A DNA stretch of 64,000 nt from Myxococcales bacterium (GCA_020633515.1 JACKDM010000012.1:1-64000); one strand, 5' to 3'. Shown: positions 36,797-46,160, counted from the first letter of the stretch. The notes: a model not told the origin generated them from the letters alone. Numbers and translations are program-made.

Positions 36797-37728
36797 GGGA
36801 GGTCGCGGTCGAGGTCGTCGTCGCCGGGGCGCTGATGAGCGGCTGCGGCGGCGCGCCGGCTGCGTTGCCCGACGTGCCGATCGACGCGGTGCGGATCATC
36901 GCGCCGGCGGGGATCGAGCGCTGGGAGCCGAGCGGGGGCGTGGTGCGGGGTGATCGGCTGTGGGTGGTCAACGATCGCGACGGCTGGATCGCGGCGTACG
37001 CGCTGCCGCTGGCGCCGGGGCGCAACGCGCCGGTCGCGGCGCATCGGCTGCCGGTGCAGGACGGGCCGATCAAGTTCGAGGCGGTGGCGCCGGCGGGCAA
37101 GGCGGGGCTGTTCCTGCTCGAGACGCTCGGCCGCTCGGTGTGGCGCTGCGCCGATCCCGACGCGGGCTGCCCGGCGGTGCAGCGCGTGGAGGTGCAGGGC
37201 GCGCTCGCGGCGATCGAGGCGGCGGCGCCGGCGCCGGTGAAGTACGTGACCTACGAGGCGCTCGCCGCCGAGGGCGAGCGGCTGTGGATCGGGGCGCGGG
37301 GCTACGAGACGCTCGATGGCGTCTTCAACCCGTGGCCGATGGTCGCCGAGCCGGGCGGGCGGCTGACGGGGGACGGGTCGCCGTGGGTGGTCGACGGGCG
37401 CGCCTACGGGCTCAGTGATCTGGCGCGCGACGGCGGGGGCTTCTGGATGACGTGGAGCTACGAGGGCGAGGGCGACGGTCGCGACGATGTCGCCGGGCTG
37501 CTCGCGTGGGCGCCGCTGACCCGCGACGGGCGGCCGGGCGCGCCGAAGCTCTGTCGGCGGCTGCCGGGCAAGGCCGAGGGCGTCGCGCGGCACGGGGACG
37601 CGCTCCTGGTGATCTTCGACGAGGACCGCGATCGCAAGGATCCGGCCGATCCGCGCAAGTTCGCGCTCGCGCCCGACGAGGACGTGGTGCTGCGGGTGCC
37701 GGCCGTGTGCCCGGGAGGCGAGCGATGA
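36793..37728 (+). CDS. Lipoprotein, unknown function
   Basis: 311 residues from ATG 36793, overlapping the hydrolase stop. A short signal peptide ends in the lipobox ALMSGC (Cys at about 18). The mature part has repeated blade-like motifs (RLWVVNDRDGWIAAYALPL, AGLFLLETLGRSVWRC, ERLWIGARGYETL), which suggests a beta-propeller-like fold. Overlaps the next gene (ATGA). Envelope-anchored; no catalytic motif recognised. Confidence 0.65.
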   Translation: MREVAVEVVVAGALMSGCGGAPAALPDVPIDAVRIIAPAGIERWEPSGGVVRGDRLWVVNDRDGWIAAYALPLAPGRNAPVAAHRLPVQDGPIKFEAVAPAGKAGLFLLETLGRSVWRCADPDAGCPAVQRVEVQGALAAIEAAAPAPVKYVTYEALAAEGERLWIGARGYETLDGVFNPWPMVAEPGGRLTGDGSPWVVDGRAYGLSDLARDGGGFWMTWSYEGEGDGRDDVAGLLAWAPLTRDGRPGAPKLCRRLPGKAEGVARHGDALLVIFDEDRDRKDPADPRKFALAPDEDVVLRVPAVCPGGER

Positions 37729-38060
37729 GCGATGGGATCACCGCCGGCACGGTCTTTCGGGTGCCGCTCGGCGACGGCACGACCGGGATGGGGCAGGCGG
37801 TCGCGGTCGAGGGCGCGGTGGTCGCGATCGCGCTCGGCGATGTGATCTGGGACTGCGATCCGGGCTTGCTCGACTGGCAGCAGTGCGGGCGGGCGCTGAC
37901 CCACCTGCCGCTGCGGGCCGACGCGCTCGCGGGGGTGGTGCCGGTCGGTGAGGCGGTGGTCGAGCCGGCGTCGGTGGCCGATCACGCGCGCTGGCAGGCG
38001 GGTGATCGGGCGGTGGTGGGCGCGCCGCCGGCGGTGGTGCTGCGGGCGTTGTTGAGCTGA
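37725..38060 (+). CDS. Small protein, weakly Imm26-like
   Basis: 111 residues from ATG 37725, overlapping the preceding lipoprotein stop. It reads MSDGITAGTVFRVPLGDG and has a beta-rich core (QAVAVEGAVVAIALGDVIWD); the opening GTVFRVPLGDGTTGMGQ is reminiscent of the Imm26 immunity family, but this is weak. No membrane segment. Last gene of a translationally coupled three-gene run; the opposite-strand HprK-like gene stop is only 8 bases away. Confidence 0.5.
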   Translation: MSDGITAGTVFRVPLGDGTTGMGQAVAVEGAVVAIALGDVIWDCDPGLLDWQQCGRALTHLPLRADALAGVVPVGEAVVEPASVADHARWQAGDRAVVGAPPAVVLRALLS

Positions 38061-38068
38061 GGCCCGGA

Positions 38069-38794
38069 TCAGCGGCCGGGGAGGAGCGCGGGCCAGTCGG
38101 TGTCGGGGTGGAGGGTGAGTTCGAAGGCGGGCACGGCCTCGGCGAGGTCGCAGGCGGCGGCGAAGGCGGCTTCGCGGGCGGGGTCGAAGTAGAGGGCGGT
38201 GGATTCGACGAGGCGGGCGGCGGCGGCGTCGGGGTTGATGGGGCGGATGGCGGGGGGGCCGTGGCGGAGGAGGAGGAGGCCGGCGATGGGGGCGGAGCCG
38301 GCGTCGAGGGGGCGGGTTCGGCCGGTGGACCACCAGGGGGTGCCGTGGGCGCGCCAGCCGTGGGCGTCGGGGCGGGCGGCGACGCGCTCGTCGGAGAGGG
38401 CGCGGTGGTGGGGGATGGCGCGGATGGCGGTGCTCTTGCCGGCGCCGGAGGGGCCGGGGAGGAGCCAGGCGCGGTCGTCGATGACGGCGGCGGCGGCGTG
38501 GAGGAGGAGGCCGTCGGGGAGCGCGGCGGCGAGGGCGAGCTCGAGGAGCGCGGGGAGGGCGTGGCCGTCGTGGCAGGCGTGGGCGCGGTCGGCGGTGGCG
38601 GCGAAGGTGAGGTCGTGGCGGCGGTGGGTGAGCGGGCCGGGGGGCGGGCCGGGGGCGGCGAGGGTGGTGTCGAGGGTGAGGGTGAAGTCGGGCTCGGCGT
38701 GGGGCACGAGGAACGGGCCGAGGCCGCGGGACCAGTCGTCGACGCCGGGGCCGCGCAGGCGCACCACGCCGCCGGCGAGGTGGATGTCGACCAA
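38069..38794 (-). CDS. HPr-kinase-like P-loop protein next to a RiPP-like peptide
   Basis: 241 residues from TTG 38794, 1 base after the peptide stop. The central P-loop region reads LLHAAAAVIDDRAWLLPG then GPSGAGKST (coded near 38429-38455), with LSDERVAARPDAHGWRAHGTPW after it, as in the C-terminal kinase domain of HPr kinase/phosphorylase. HprK-related kinases are recurrent in lasso-peptide and other RiPP clusters. It is not the metabolic HprK, since it lacks that enzyme's size and N-domain. Its close linkage to the small peptide suggests it modifies or regulates the peptide. Confidence 0.7.
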   Translation of the reverse strand: MVDIHLAGGVVRLRGPGVDDWSRGLGPFLVPHAEPDFTLTLDTTLAAPGPPPGPLTHRRHDLTFAATADRAHACHDGHALPALLELALAAALPDGLLLHAAAAVIDDRAWLLPGPSGAGKSTAIRAIPHHRALSDERVAARPDAHGWRAHGTPWWSTGRTRPLDAGSAPIAGLLLLRHGPPAIRPINPDAAAARLVESTALYFDPAREAAFAAACDLAEAVPAFELTLHPDTDWPALLPGR

Positions 38795-38795
38795 G

Positions 38796-38960
38796 CTACG
38801 ATTGCATCGTGCAGTTGCCGACCGGGAAGCCGGCGGTGTTCTTGACGCCGGCGCAGGCGAGGGCGGTGCGTTCGAAGGCGAGCGAGCGGATGAAGCCGGG
38901 CTTCTCGTAGGGGCGCTTCTCGCGCCGGGGCGGGTCGGGGGGCGGCGTGGGCTCGTTCAT
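38796..38960 (-). CDS. Short RiPP-like precursor peptide candidate
   Basis: 54 residues from ATG 38960 with AGGAG seven bases upstream (CAGGAGCCGCCC then ATG); stop TAG at 38796. The Pro-rich charged N-terminus (MNEPTPPPDPPRREK) is followed by RPYEKPGFI, a YxxP motif of the kind used by RRE leader recognition, then FERTALACAGVKN and a second Cys in VGNCTMQS (Cys36, Cys50). This matches the frequent small-peptide layout (YEKP ... ALAC) placed directly before an HprK-like gene. No maturation enzyme is nearby. It could also be an unmodified small regulator; the long antisense frame here is a shadow of the lipoprotein gene. Confidence 0.6.
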   Translation of the reverse strand: MNEPTPPPDPPRREKRPYEKPGFIRSLAFERTALACAGVKNTAGFPVGNCTMQS

Positions 38961-38980
38961 GGGCGGCTCCTGTGGTGGGC

Positions 38981-41900
38981 TCAACGATACACGACCCAGG
39001 TCATCTCGCCAGCGATGAGGACGAGCGCGGCGAGATCGGCGCGGCCGTCGCCGTCGAAGTCGCCGGCGCCGGCGACGCCGAGCTTGCGGCGGGCGGGGCG
39101 GTCGAGGCGGACGTGGGCGAGGCGGGGCGAGACCTGGGCGCCGACGCCGAAGCGGCCGAGGCCGTCGTTGTAGAAGACCGATGCTTCGGTGACGGCGGGG
39201 TCGCCGTGGGTGGCGACGAGGTCGATGGCGCCGTCGCCGTCGATGTCGCCGGCGAGGTCGAAGACGCGGCCGAACTGGGCGGGGGTGCGGCCGAAGCAGT
39301 CGAGGGGGGTGAGGTCGGCGGAGAAGACGACGAGGCGTTTGTTGGCGCGGTTGCCGACGACGAGGTCGGGGCGGAGGTCGCCGTCGAGGTCGGCGCCGCC
39401 GGCGAGGGCGCTGCCGAAGGTGGCGCCGGGCTGGGGGCAGGGGTCGGTGAGGCGGACGGTGCGGGGGTCTCGGGGGTCGTAGGTGGCGGCGTCGGCGAAG
39501 CCGCCGGCGAAGACGAAGACGGCGTTGATGTCGGGGCCGGCGCTGAGCGCGAGCTCGGCGAAGCCGTCGCCGTCCTGGTCGCCGAGGCCGGCGGCGTAGA
39601 CGGCGGCGGGGCCGAGGGGGAGGGTGAGGAGCGCGACGGCCGGGCCGCGGTCGGCGGGGGCGGGGCCGACGGTGACGGCGGCGGGGAGCGGGGGCCAGTC
39701 GCGGCGGCCGGCGACGACGAAGGCGGTGGTCTCGCCGGCGAGGCCGCCGCCGACGAGGAGGTCGTCGTGGCCGGGGTCGCCGAGCGCGGTGGCGTCGCCG
39801 ACGCCGGCGAGGGCGTTGGTGAAGCGGCCGCCGACGCTGTGGATGAGCGCGTCGGGGGTGGCGAGCGCGGCGCGGTCGCAGGGGGCCCGGGGGCAGCCGA
39901 AGTAGAGCGCGATGGCGGCGCCGGTGAAGCCTTCGCGGTAGCCCTGCACGGCGAGGTCGGGGGCGCCGTCGCCGTTGAGGTCGCCGGCGGCGGCGGCGGC
40001 GACGCCGAAGAAGGCGTCGGTCATGCCGGGGGCGAGCGCGAGGGGGCGGGTCTCGGGCGCGGGGCCGCCGAAGACGAGCGCGGCGGCGGTGGCGGTGGCG
40101 GATTGGGTGGCGGCGACGACGAGGTCGTCGTGGCCGTCGGCGTCGAGGTCGCCGAGGCCGATGACGGGGGCGGTGGTGTTGATGAGCTCGCCGGCTTCCC
40201 AGGCGCCGCCGCGGGCGGGGAGGGTGCCTTGGTCGAGGGTGAGGCGGAGGTCGACCTCGAGGGTGGTGAGCGGGCCGAGGCGGCCGGCGTCGTCGCGGGC
40301 GCGGATCGCGAGGTGGTGGAGGCGGTCGAGCGCGAGGCCGTCTTGCAGGGTGGGGCCGGGGCCGCGGATGACGAGCGCTTCGGGGGCGCCGGGGGGGGCG
40401 GCGGCGGGGAGCACGAGCTCGGTGGCGGCGGCGGCGATCCAGTCGGCTTCGGCGGCGAAGGGGGCGGCGGCGCTGCGGATGACGTAGGCGGCGACGGGGC
40501 CGCCGGCGAGGTCGTCGGCGGGGGCGGGGAAGCGGAGGACGACCTCGGTGGCGCGGGGGTCGGTGATCTCGGCGGCGGCGGTGACGGGGCCGGGGGCGTC
40601 GGGGTCGGCGTCGAGGGCGCGGGTGGCGCAGGCGCGGTGGCCGGCGAGGTCGGTGACGCAGGCTTGGAGCCGGTGGGGGCCGGGGGTGAGGGTGAGCTCG
40701 ACGGTGAGGGTGGGGCCGGGCGCGGGGCGGGGGTCGAGTGAGACGCCGTCGAGGGTGAGGGTGACCTCGCGGGGGCTGTCGATGGTGGCCTCGGTGAGGG
40801 CGAGGGTGACGGCGAGCTGCTGCCCGGGGAGGTCGGGGCGGTCGTCGGTGAGGATGAGCGCGGGGTCGGCCTCGGGGCGGGTGATGGTGAGGGTGGGGCT
40901 CTCGAGGTCGACGGTGACGGCGACGGCGGGTGAGTCGAGGGTGGTGCCGCGGACGGGGCCGACGCGGAGCGTGAGGGTCTGGGGGCCGCGGGTGAGGGTG
41001 ACGTCGTCGAAGCGGAGGGCGCCGTCGGGGGCGACGGTGGCTTCGGCGATGGGCGCGCCGTCGCGGAGGAGGGAGGCAGGAGCGCCGGCGCAGTCGAGGT
41101 CGGTGAGGTCGACGGCGCCGGTGACGGGCAGGGTGAGGGTGTCGCCGCGGACGAGGCCGGCGTCTTCGGCGAGGGCGCCGAGGGGGTTGATGACGCGGCT
41201 CGGGCAGCCGGGCAGGTCGAGGGTGAGCGCGAGGGGGGCGGAGGTGCCTTCGTTGCCGCAGGCGTCGACGGCGCGGGCGATGAGCGTGCGCGGGCCGCCG
41301 GCGAGGGTGAGGCGGGCGGGGAGCGGGCCGTCGTCGAAGACGAGCGCCGGGGGCTCGGTGCGGAGCGGGGCGGGCGGGTCCCGAGCTTCGAGGGTGACCG
41401 CGAGGCCGGGCTCGGGCACGGCGAGCTCGAGCGCGAGGTCGAGCTGGAAGCCGGGCGCGGGGTCGGCGTCGTCGGCGGGGCCGAGGACGGCGCCGTCGTC
41501 GAGGCCGAGGATGCGGGGCTCCGGGGCGAGGGTGTCGACGGTGAGGGCGCGGTCGAGGGTGGCGGCGTTGCCGCAGGCGTCGGCGACGGTGACCTGGAGC
41601 GCGTGGGGCCCTTCGGGCAGGTCGAGCGGGAGGCGGAGCGCGTCGGCGCCCTGGGCTTCGGCGATGACGGCGCCGTCGAGGCGCACGGTCGCGGTGACGG
41701 GCTCGCCGGGCTCGGCGCCGGCGGTGACGGCGAGCTCGACGCGGGCGCCGGGGGCGGCGGGGTCGAGGTCGTCGGCGGCGGCGAGGCAGCTCCCGTCGGC
41801 GAGGCCGAGGAGCGCGGGCGCGGGCACGCCGGTGTCGACGCGCACGGTCGCGGTGAGCGCGGGCGGCTCGGGCAGCGGGTTGCCGGCGGCGTCCTGGCCG

Positions 41901-44461
41901 CGGAGCGCGAGGCGGTGCAGCCCGGGGGGCAGGGTGACGGTGGCCTCGCCGGCGCCGGCGAGCGCGCCGCCGAGGTCGAGGCCGGCGTCGGTGCGGAGGC
42001 GGATCGGGGTCTCGGGCGCGAGGCCCTCGGTGGTCCAGGTGACGCGGATCCGGGCGCTCTGGCTGGCCTCGGCGGCGTTCTGGCGCTCGGCGCGGTTGAC
42101 GCAGCCGTCGCCGTTGTTGTCGTCGGCGATGGCGAGCGCGGTGACGGCGGGGGGGGAGCAGTCGGCGAGGAGCGCGACGGGGGGCGAGACGAGCGCGCCG
42201 GCGTCGACGGTGAGCACGAGCTCGTGCGCGGCGTCGGCGAGGTCGACGGGGCAGCGCAGCGTGGCGCCGGCGCCGACGACGCCGGTGACGACGCAGCGTG
42301 GCGCGGCGCAGGCGGGGTCGGCGGCGGGGCAGACGCGGATGACGGCGTCGGGGCCGGGGCCGTCGACGCGGGCGTCGAGCTCGAGCTGGCAGCCGGGCGC
42401 CGCGGGGTCCGCGTCGAGCGCGGCGCCGATCGTGGGCGGGGCGATGAGGGTGGCGGTGACGGCGTCGATCGCGGCGGTGCGCTCGGCGCGGGCCTCGGCG
42501 CAGGCGTCGGCGACGGTGGCGGTGAGGCGCAGCGGGGTGAGCGGGGCGGTGAGCGGGGGGAGCGCGACGACGGGGCAGTCGCCGGGCGGGACGGGGACTT
42601 CGAAGGGGCCGGCGAGGGGCGGGTCGAGCGCGACGCGCAGGGTGGCGCCCGAAGCGCCGCAGACCTCGATCCGGGGCGTGAGCTGGTAGCCGGGGGTCGC
42701 GGGGTCGGCGTCGGTGATCGGGTCTTCGGGCGCGAGGACGCGGAGCGCGGGCGGGCTGCGGTCGATGGTGAGCGCGACGCTCGCGGGCGTGACCTCGATC
42801 GGGACCTCGCCGAAGACGGTGCCCTCGACGGTGAGGGTCCAGGCGCCCTCGGCGAGCCCGGCGATCTCGACGCTCTGCGTGTCGCCGTCGCCCGCGAGCG
42901 GCGCTTGTACCACCTCGCCGCCATCGGCCGGGGTCAGCACCGCGACGAGCGCCGGGTCGTTGCCGGCGAGCGACGCCCCGCGCCCGGCGACGCGCAGCGG
43001 AAGGGCGCTCGTGCAGCCGGGCGCGGGCGCGGCGAGGACGAGGCGCGGGCGGTCGAAGAAGAGGCGGTAGCGCTCCGCCTCGGCCGTCGGCGGGTTGGGC
43101 GACGGCGCGGCGGTGGGCAGGCAGGTGATCTCGCCGGTCTCGTGTGCTTCGAAGGTGACGATGACCGGCGCCTCGCCGAGCGCGCTGCGCAGCGGGGCGT
43201 CGCCGGGTCCGACGGCGCGGTCGGTGGGCGGGGCGCCGGCGGGGCCGCAGGCGACCGAGACGCGATAGTCGACGTCGGGGCGGGGATCGGCGGCGGCGAC
43301 GGTGAACGCGACCTGCACGCCGGGGCGCGCCGGGTCGAGGTCGAGCGCGGCGGTGAGCAGACCGGCGGGCGGCGCGACGATGCGCAGCGCGGGCGTGACC
43401 GCGTCGAGCCGCAGCGCGTGGCGGGCGGCGGGGCTCGCGGTGCCGCAGGCGTCGGTGGCGCTCGCGCCGAGCTCGCCCGCCCACGCCTCGCCGAGCGGGA
43501 CCGACACCTCGATCACGAAGCGCCCGTCGTCGTCGACCCGCGCGGTGGCCGGCGCGGCGGGCAGCGGCGGCGCGTAGGTCAGCGCCACCATCGCCCCGGG
43601 CTCGAGGCCGTCGCTGTCGCCGGTGATCGTCCAGTAGGCGCGCCCCTCGGCGACCACGGCGGGGGTGAGGCCGAGCACGGTCGCCCGGCCGGCGTTGAGG
43701 TCGAGCCGCACGTCGGGCGCGGCGGCGCGGGCGCGGTAGCGGAGCGGGCCGAGCGCGGCGGGCCAGGCGCCGGTCGCGCGCGCGGTGACGTGCACCTCGG
43801 TGTCGCCGTCGGCGAGGGTCACCGGGACGCGGGCGAGGCCGCCTTCGACCGCGGCGCTGCGGGGCACGCCGCCGGCGACGACCTCGACCCGCGCACAGTC
43901 GGTCTGCGCGACGAGCTCGACCTGCACCCCCGGCCGCGCCGGGTCGAGGTCGGCGTCCGGTCCGGCGTCGCAGGCGCCCCCGCCGGGGAGCGGCTCGACG
44001 GCGAGCGCGCAGGTGCGCACCCGCACCGTGACGTCGATCTCGTCGGCGACGAGGCGCCCGCCGCTCTCGATCTCGGCGGTGAGCCGCACGGCGCCGTCGG
44101 CGAGCGCGGGCAGGGTCAGCACCGCGACCGCGCGCCCGTCGACGAGCGGCGCCGCGCTCGCCCGGTCGCCGACGCGGAAGACCACCCGCCCGTCATCGGC
44201 GCCCTCGGCCTCGGCGCGCGCCTCGATCTGGATGCCGGTCGCGAGCTCGCCGTCGAGGTCGGCCTCGCCGCCGATCACCGCGCCGGCGAGCGGCTCGGTG
44301 AAGCGCACCGCGCCGAGCGGGGCGGCGTCGGGGCTCGCGTCGATCGCCGCGTCGACCGCGGCGTCGGCGCCCGCGTCGACCGCCGCCGGCTTGTCGCCCT
44401 CGTCGCACGCCGCCGCCCACACCGCGCACCCGAGCACCCACACCGTCCCGCGCCACTTCAT
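38981..44461 (-). CDS. Giant lipoprotein with Ig-like modules and C-terminal FG-GAP propeller
   Basis: 1826 residues from ATG 44461. Lipobox WAAAC (Cys19), then a DAGADAAVDAAIDASPDAA linker. About residues 60-1430 are Ig-like or Big-type modules, several opening with a DxDPxxPGxQ motif (DLDPARPGVQ, DADPATPGYQ, DADPAAPGCQ, DDLDPAAPGA, DDADPAPGFQ), each paired with a Thr-rich beta strand series. The last part (coded at about 38981-40170) has six FG-GAP repeats with calcium-binding loops: GDLDADGHDDL, GDLNGDGAPDL, GDQDGDGFAEL, ADLDGDLRPDL, GDIDGDGAIDL, GDFDGDGRADL. It looks like a surface adhesin or binding protein. The peptide gene starts 20 bases downstream on the same strand, so they probably share a transcript. 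Confidence 0.85.
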   Translation of the reverse strand: MKWRGTVWVLGCAVWAAACDEGDKPAAVDAGADAAVDAAIDASPDAAPLGAVRFTEPLAGAVIGGEADLDGELATGIQIEARAEAEGADDGRVVFRVGDRASAAPLVDGRAVAVLTLPALADGAVRLTAEIESGGRLVADEIDVTVRVRTCALAVEPLPGGGACDAGPDADLDPARPGVQVELVAQTDCARVEVVAGGVPRSAAVEGGLARVPVTLADGDTEVHVTARATGAWPAALGPLRYRARAAAPDVRLDLNAGRATVLGLTPAVVAEGRAYWTITGDSDGLEPGAMVALTYAPPLPAAPATARVDDDGRFVIEVSVPLGEAWAGELGASATDACGTASPAARHALRLDAVTPALRIVAPPAGLLTAALDLDPARPGVQVAFTVAAADPRPDVDYRVSVACGPAGAPPTDRAVGPGDAPLRSALGEAPVIVTFEAHETGEITCLPTAAPSPNPPTAEAERYRLFFDRPRLVLAAPAPGCTSALPLRVAGRGASLAGNDPALVAVLTPADGGEVVQAPLAGDGDTQSVEIAGLAEGAWTLTVEGTVFGEVPIEVTPASVALTIDRSPPALRVLAPEDPITDADPATPGYQLTPRIEVCGASGATLRVALDPPLAGPFEVPVPPGDCPVVALPPLTAPLTPLRLTATVADACAEARAERTAAIDAVTATLIAPPTIGAALDADPAAPGCQLELDARVDGPGPDAVIRVCPAADPACAAPRCVVTGVVGAGATLRCPVDLADAAHELVLTVDAGALVSPPVALLADCSPPAVTALAIADDNNGDGCVNRAERQNAAEASQSARIRVTWTTEGLAPETPIRLRTDAGLDLGGALAGAGEATVTLPPGLHRLALRGQDAAGNPLPEPPALTATVRVDTGVPAPALLGLADGSCLAAADDLDPAAPGARVELAVTAGAEPGEPVTATVRLDGAVIAEAQGADALRLPLDLPEGPHALQVTVADACGNAATLDRALTVDTLAPEPRILGLDDGAVLGPADDADPAPGFQLDLALELAVPEPGLAVTLEARDPPAPLRTEPPALVFDDGPLPARLTLAGGPRTLIARAVDACGNEGTSAPLALTLDLPGCPSRVINPLGALAEDAGLVRGDTLTLPVTGAVDLTDLDCAGAPASLLRDGAPIAEATVAPDGALRFDDVTLTRGPQTLTLRVGPVRGTTLDSPAVAVTVDLESPTLTITRPEADPALILTDDRPDLPGQQLAVTLALTEATIDSPREVTLTLDGVSLDPRPAPGPTLTVELTLTPGPHRLQACVTDLAGHRACATRALDADPDAPGPVTAAAEITDPRATEVVLRFPAPADDLAGGPVAAYVIRSAAAPFAAEADWIAAAATELVLPAAAPPGAPEALVIRGPGPTLQDGLALDRLHHLAIRARDDAGRLGPLTTLEVDLRLTLDQGTLPARGGAWEAGELINTTAPVIGLGDLDADGHDDLVVAATQSATATAAALVFGGPAPETRPLALAPGMTDAFFGVAAAAAGDLNGDGAPDLAVQGYREGFTGAAIALYFGCPRAPCDRAALATPDALIHSVGGRFTNALAGVGDATALGDPGHDDLLVGGGLAGETTAFVVAGRRDWPPLPAAVTVGPAPADRGPAVALLTLPLGPAAVYAAGLGDQDGDGFAELALSAGPDINAVFVFAGGFADAATYDPRDPRTVRLTDPCPQPGATFGSALAGGADLDGDLRPDLVVGNRANKRLVVFSADLTPLDCFGRTPAQFGRVFDLAGDIDGDGAIDLVATHGDPAVTEASVFYNDGLGRFGVGAQVSPRLAHVRLDRPARRKLGVAGAGDFDGDGRADLAALVLIAGEMTWVVYR

Positions 44462-44581
44462 GACCGGCCCCGCTCGCCGTGGACATCGTCTCGAACCGTC
44501 GCCCGAATCATGCCCGCGCCCCCGACTCCGGTGCGAATCGGCGGCGTGCATCACCCGCCGGCCTCCGCTACCCTGCGCGCC

Positions 44582-45355
44582 ATGCAACCGCTCATCGACA
44601 GCCACGCCCACCTCACCTTCGACCGCTACGACGCCGACCGCGCCGCCGTGCTCGACCGCGCGACCGCGGCCGGCGTCGAGGCGGTGATCACCATCGGCAC
44701 CGACCTCGCGAGCTCCCGCGCCGCGCTCGCGCTCGCCGAGGGCGACGACCGCCTCTTCGCCTCGGCCGGGGTTCACCCCCACGACGCCGACGCGCTCGCC
44801 GACGTCGACTGGCCGGCGTTCGAGGCGCTGTGGCGCCACCCCAAGGTGCGCGCAGTGGGTGAATGTGGGCTGGACTACTACTACGATCACAGCGATCGCG
44901 GCCGGCAGCGCGAGGTCTTCCGCCGCCACCTCGAAGCGGCCGGCGTCGTCGGGCTCCCGGTGGTGATCCACATCCGCGACGCCTTCGACGACGCCTACGC
45001 CGACATCGCCGCGGTCGGGCTCCCGGCCGGCGGCGTCGTGCACTGCTTCACCGGCGGCCCCGCCGAGTGCGAGCAGGCGCTCGCGATGGGGCTCTTCGTC
45101 TCGATCTCGGGCATCGTCACCTTCAACAACGCCAAGGACCTGCGCGCCGCGGTGCCGTTGATCCCGGCCGACCGGCTCCTCGTCGAGACCGACAGCCCGT
45201 TCCTCGCGCCGGTGCCGCATCGGGGCAAGCGCAACGAGCCGGCGAACGTGGTGCACACCGCGCGCGAGGTCGCGAAGCTGCGCGGCGAGGACTTCGCGGC
45301 GGTCTGCGCGACCGCGCGGGCGAACACGATCCGGTTGTTCAAGCTCCCGCTGTGA
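44582..45355 (+). CDS. tatD: TatD-family metal-dependent hydrolase
   Basis: 257 residues from ATG 44582. The metal-binding motifs of TatD DNases are present: LIDSHAHLTFDRYD (HxH), SAGVHPHDA, GECGLDYYYDHS, VVIHIRDAF, HCFTGG and LVETDSPFLAP. TatD proteins have Mg-dependent 3'-5' exonuclease activity and act in DNA repair or degradation. It is divergent from the giant lipoprotein, whose start is 120 bases away. Confidence 0.9.
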   Translation: MQPLIDSHAHLTFDRYDADRAAVLDRATAAGVEAVITIGTDLASSRAALALAEGDDRLFASAGVHPHDADALADVDWPAFEALWRHPKVRAVGECGLDYYYDHSDRGRQREVFRRHLEAAGVVGLPVVIHIRDAFDDAYADIAAVGLPAGGVVHCFTGGPAECEQALAMGLFVSISGIVTFNNAKDLRAAVPLIPADRLLVETDSPFLAPVPHRGKRNEPANVVHTAREVAKLRGEDFAAVCATARANTIRLFKLPL

Positions 45356-45389
45356 TCGGGCGGCCGGATGAGCACGGCAGGCGGACACT

Positions 45390-46160
45390 GTGACCCCAAC
45401 CGGCTGGACGGTCGAGGCCGAGCTGACCCGCGACCCGGCGCAGAGCCGGGTGTGGGCGCTGCGGCGGGGGACGGTGCGCGCGGTCTTCAAGCAGCACCAG
45501 AGCGCCGGCAAGTTCCACCGTGAGCGGGCGGCGCTCGAGGCGCTCGCCGGCTTCGACTGGTGCCCGGCGCTGATCGCGGCCTCACCCGACGATCGCGCGC
45601 TGTTGATCGAGCACCGCCCCGGCGTGCCCCGCGCCGACGCCGCCGCCGGCCGCCGCGCCGGGGAGGTGCTCGCGGCGCTGCACGCGACCCCGGTCGCCGA
45701 CCCCGACCCGCTCCCGCTCGCCGACGCGCTCCGCCGCCGCCTCACCGGCTGGATCGAGCGCGCGACCGGCCTCCTGCCACCGGCCACCCTCGCCGCCCTC
45801 ACCGCCCGCTTCGGCGACGGCGCCGCGTTCGCCGGCGACCGCCGGGTCCGCTGCCACCGCGACTTCGCGCCCCGCAACTGGCTCGTCGACGGCGCGCGCT
45901 TCACCCTGATCGACTACGAGCACACCGCGCCCGACCACCCGCTCGTCGACGTCGTGCGGCTCGCCGAGGAGCGCTTCGACGATCCGGCGTTCGAAGCCGC
46001 GTTCGCCGAGGGCTACGGCGCCCCGATCGACCGCGACCGCCTCGACCGCCTCCTCGCGCTGCACGCGCTCGCGACCGCCGCCTGGGGCCGCCGCCACCAC
46101 GACGCCGACTACACCCGCCGCGGCGACCGGCTCCTCGCCCGGCTCGGGCTCACCCCATGA
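45390..46160 (+). CDS. Phosphotransferase (aminoglycoside/choline-kinase superfamily)
   Basis: 256 residues from GTG 45390. The catalytic loop reads CHRDFAPRNWLVD and the metal-binding motif is TLIDYEHTAPDHPLVD, the pattern of the APH/ChoK fold. The N-lobe has VFKQHQSAGKFHRERAALEAL with the ATP-binding Lys. Substrate unknown; it is not evidence for antibiotic resistance. It converges on the next gene (stops overlap by 11 bases). Confidence 0.75.
   Translation: MTPTGWTVEAELTRDPAQSRVWALRRGTVRAVFKQHQSAGKFHRERAALEALAGFDWCPALIAASPDDRALLIEHRPGVPRADAAAGRRAGEVLAALHATPVADPDPLPLADALRRRLTGWIERATGLLPPATLAALTARFGDGAAFAGDRRVRCHRDFAPRNWLVDGARFTLIDYEHTAPDHPLVDVVRLAEERFDDPAFEAAFAEGYGAPIDRDRLDRLLALHALATAAWGRRHHDADYTRRGDRLLARLGLTP

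Noticed and set aside
38796..45904. Very long antisense or alternate-frame ORFs (for example 38796-43484, 38972-40741, 41603-45355)
   Set aside because: They are shadows of the giant lipoprotein: high GC at third positions removes stops in other frames, and their translations are Arg/Pro or Gly/Glu/Val-rich with no domain. The exceptions are the true ends inside them: the 54-residue peptide and TatD.
45390..46160. Aminoglycoside resistance gene
   Set aside because: The kinase motifs are shared by many non-resistance phosphotransferases and nothing in context suggests antibiotic substrates.
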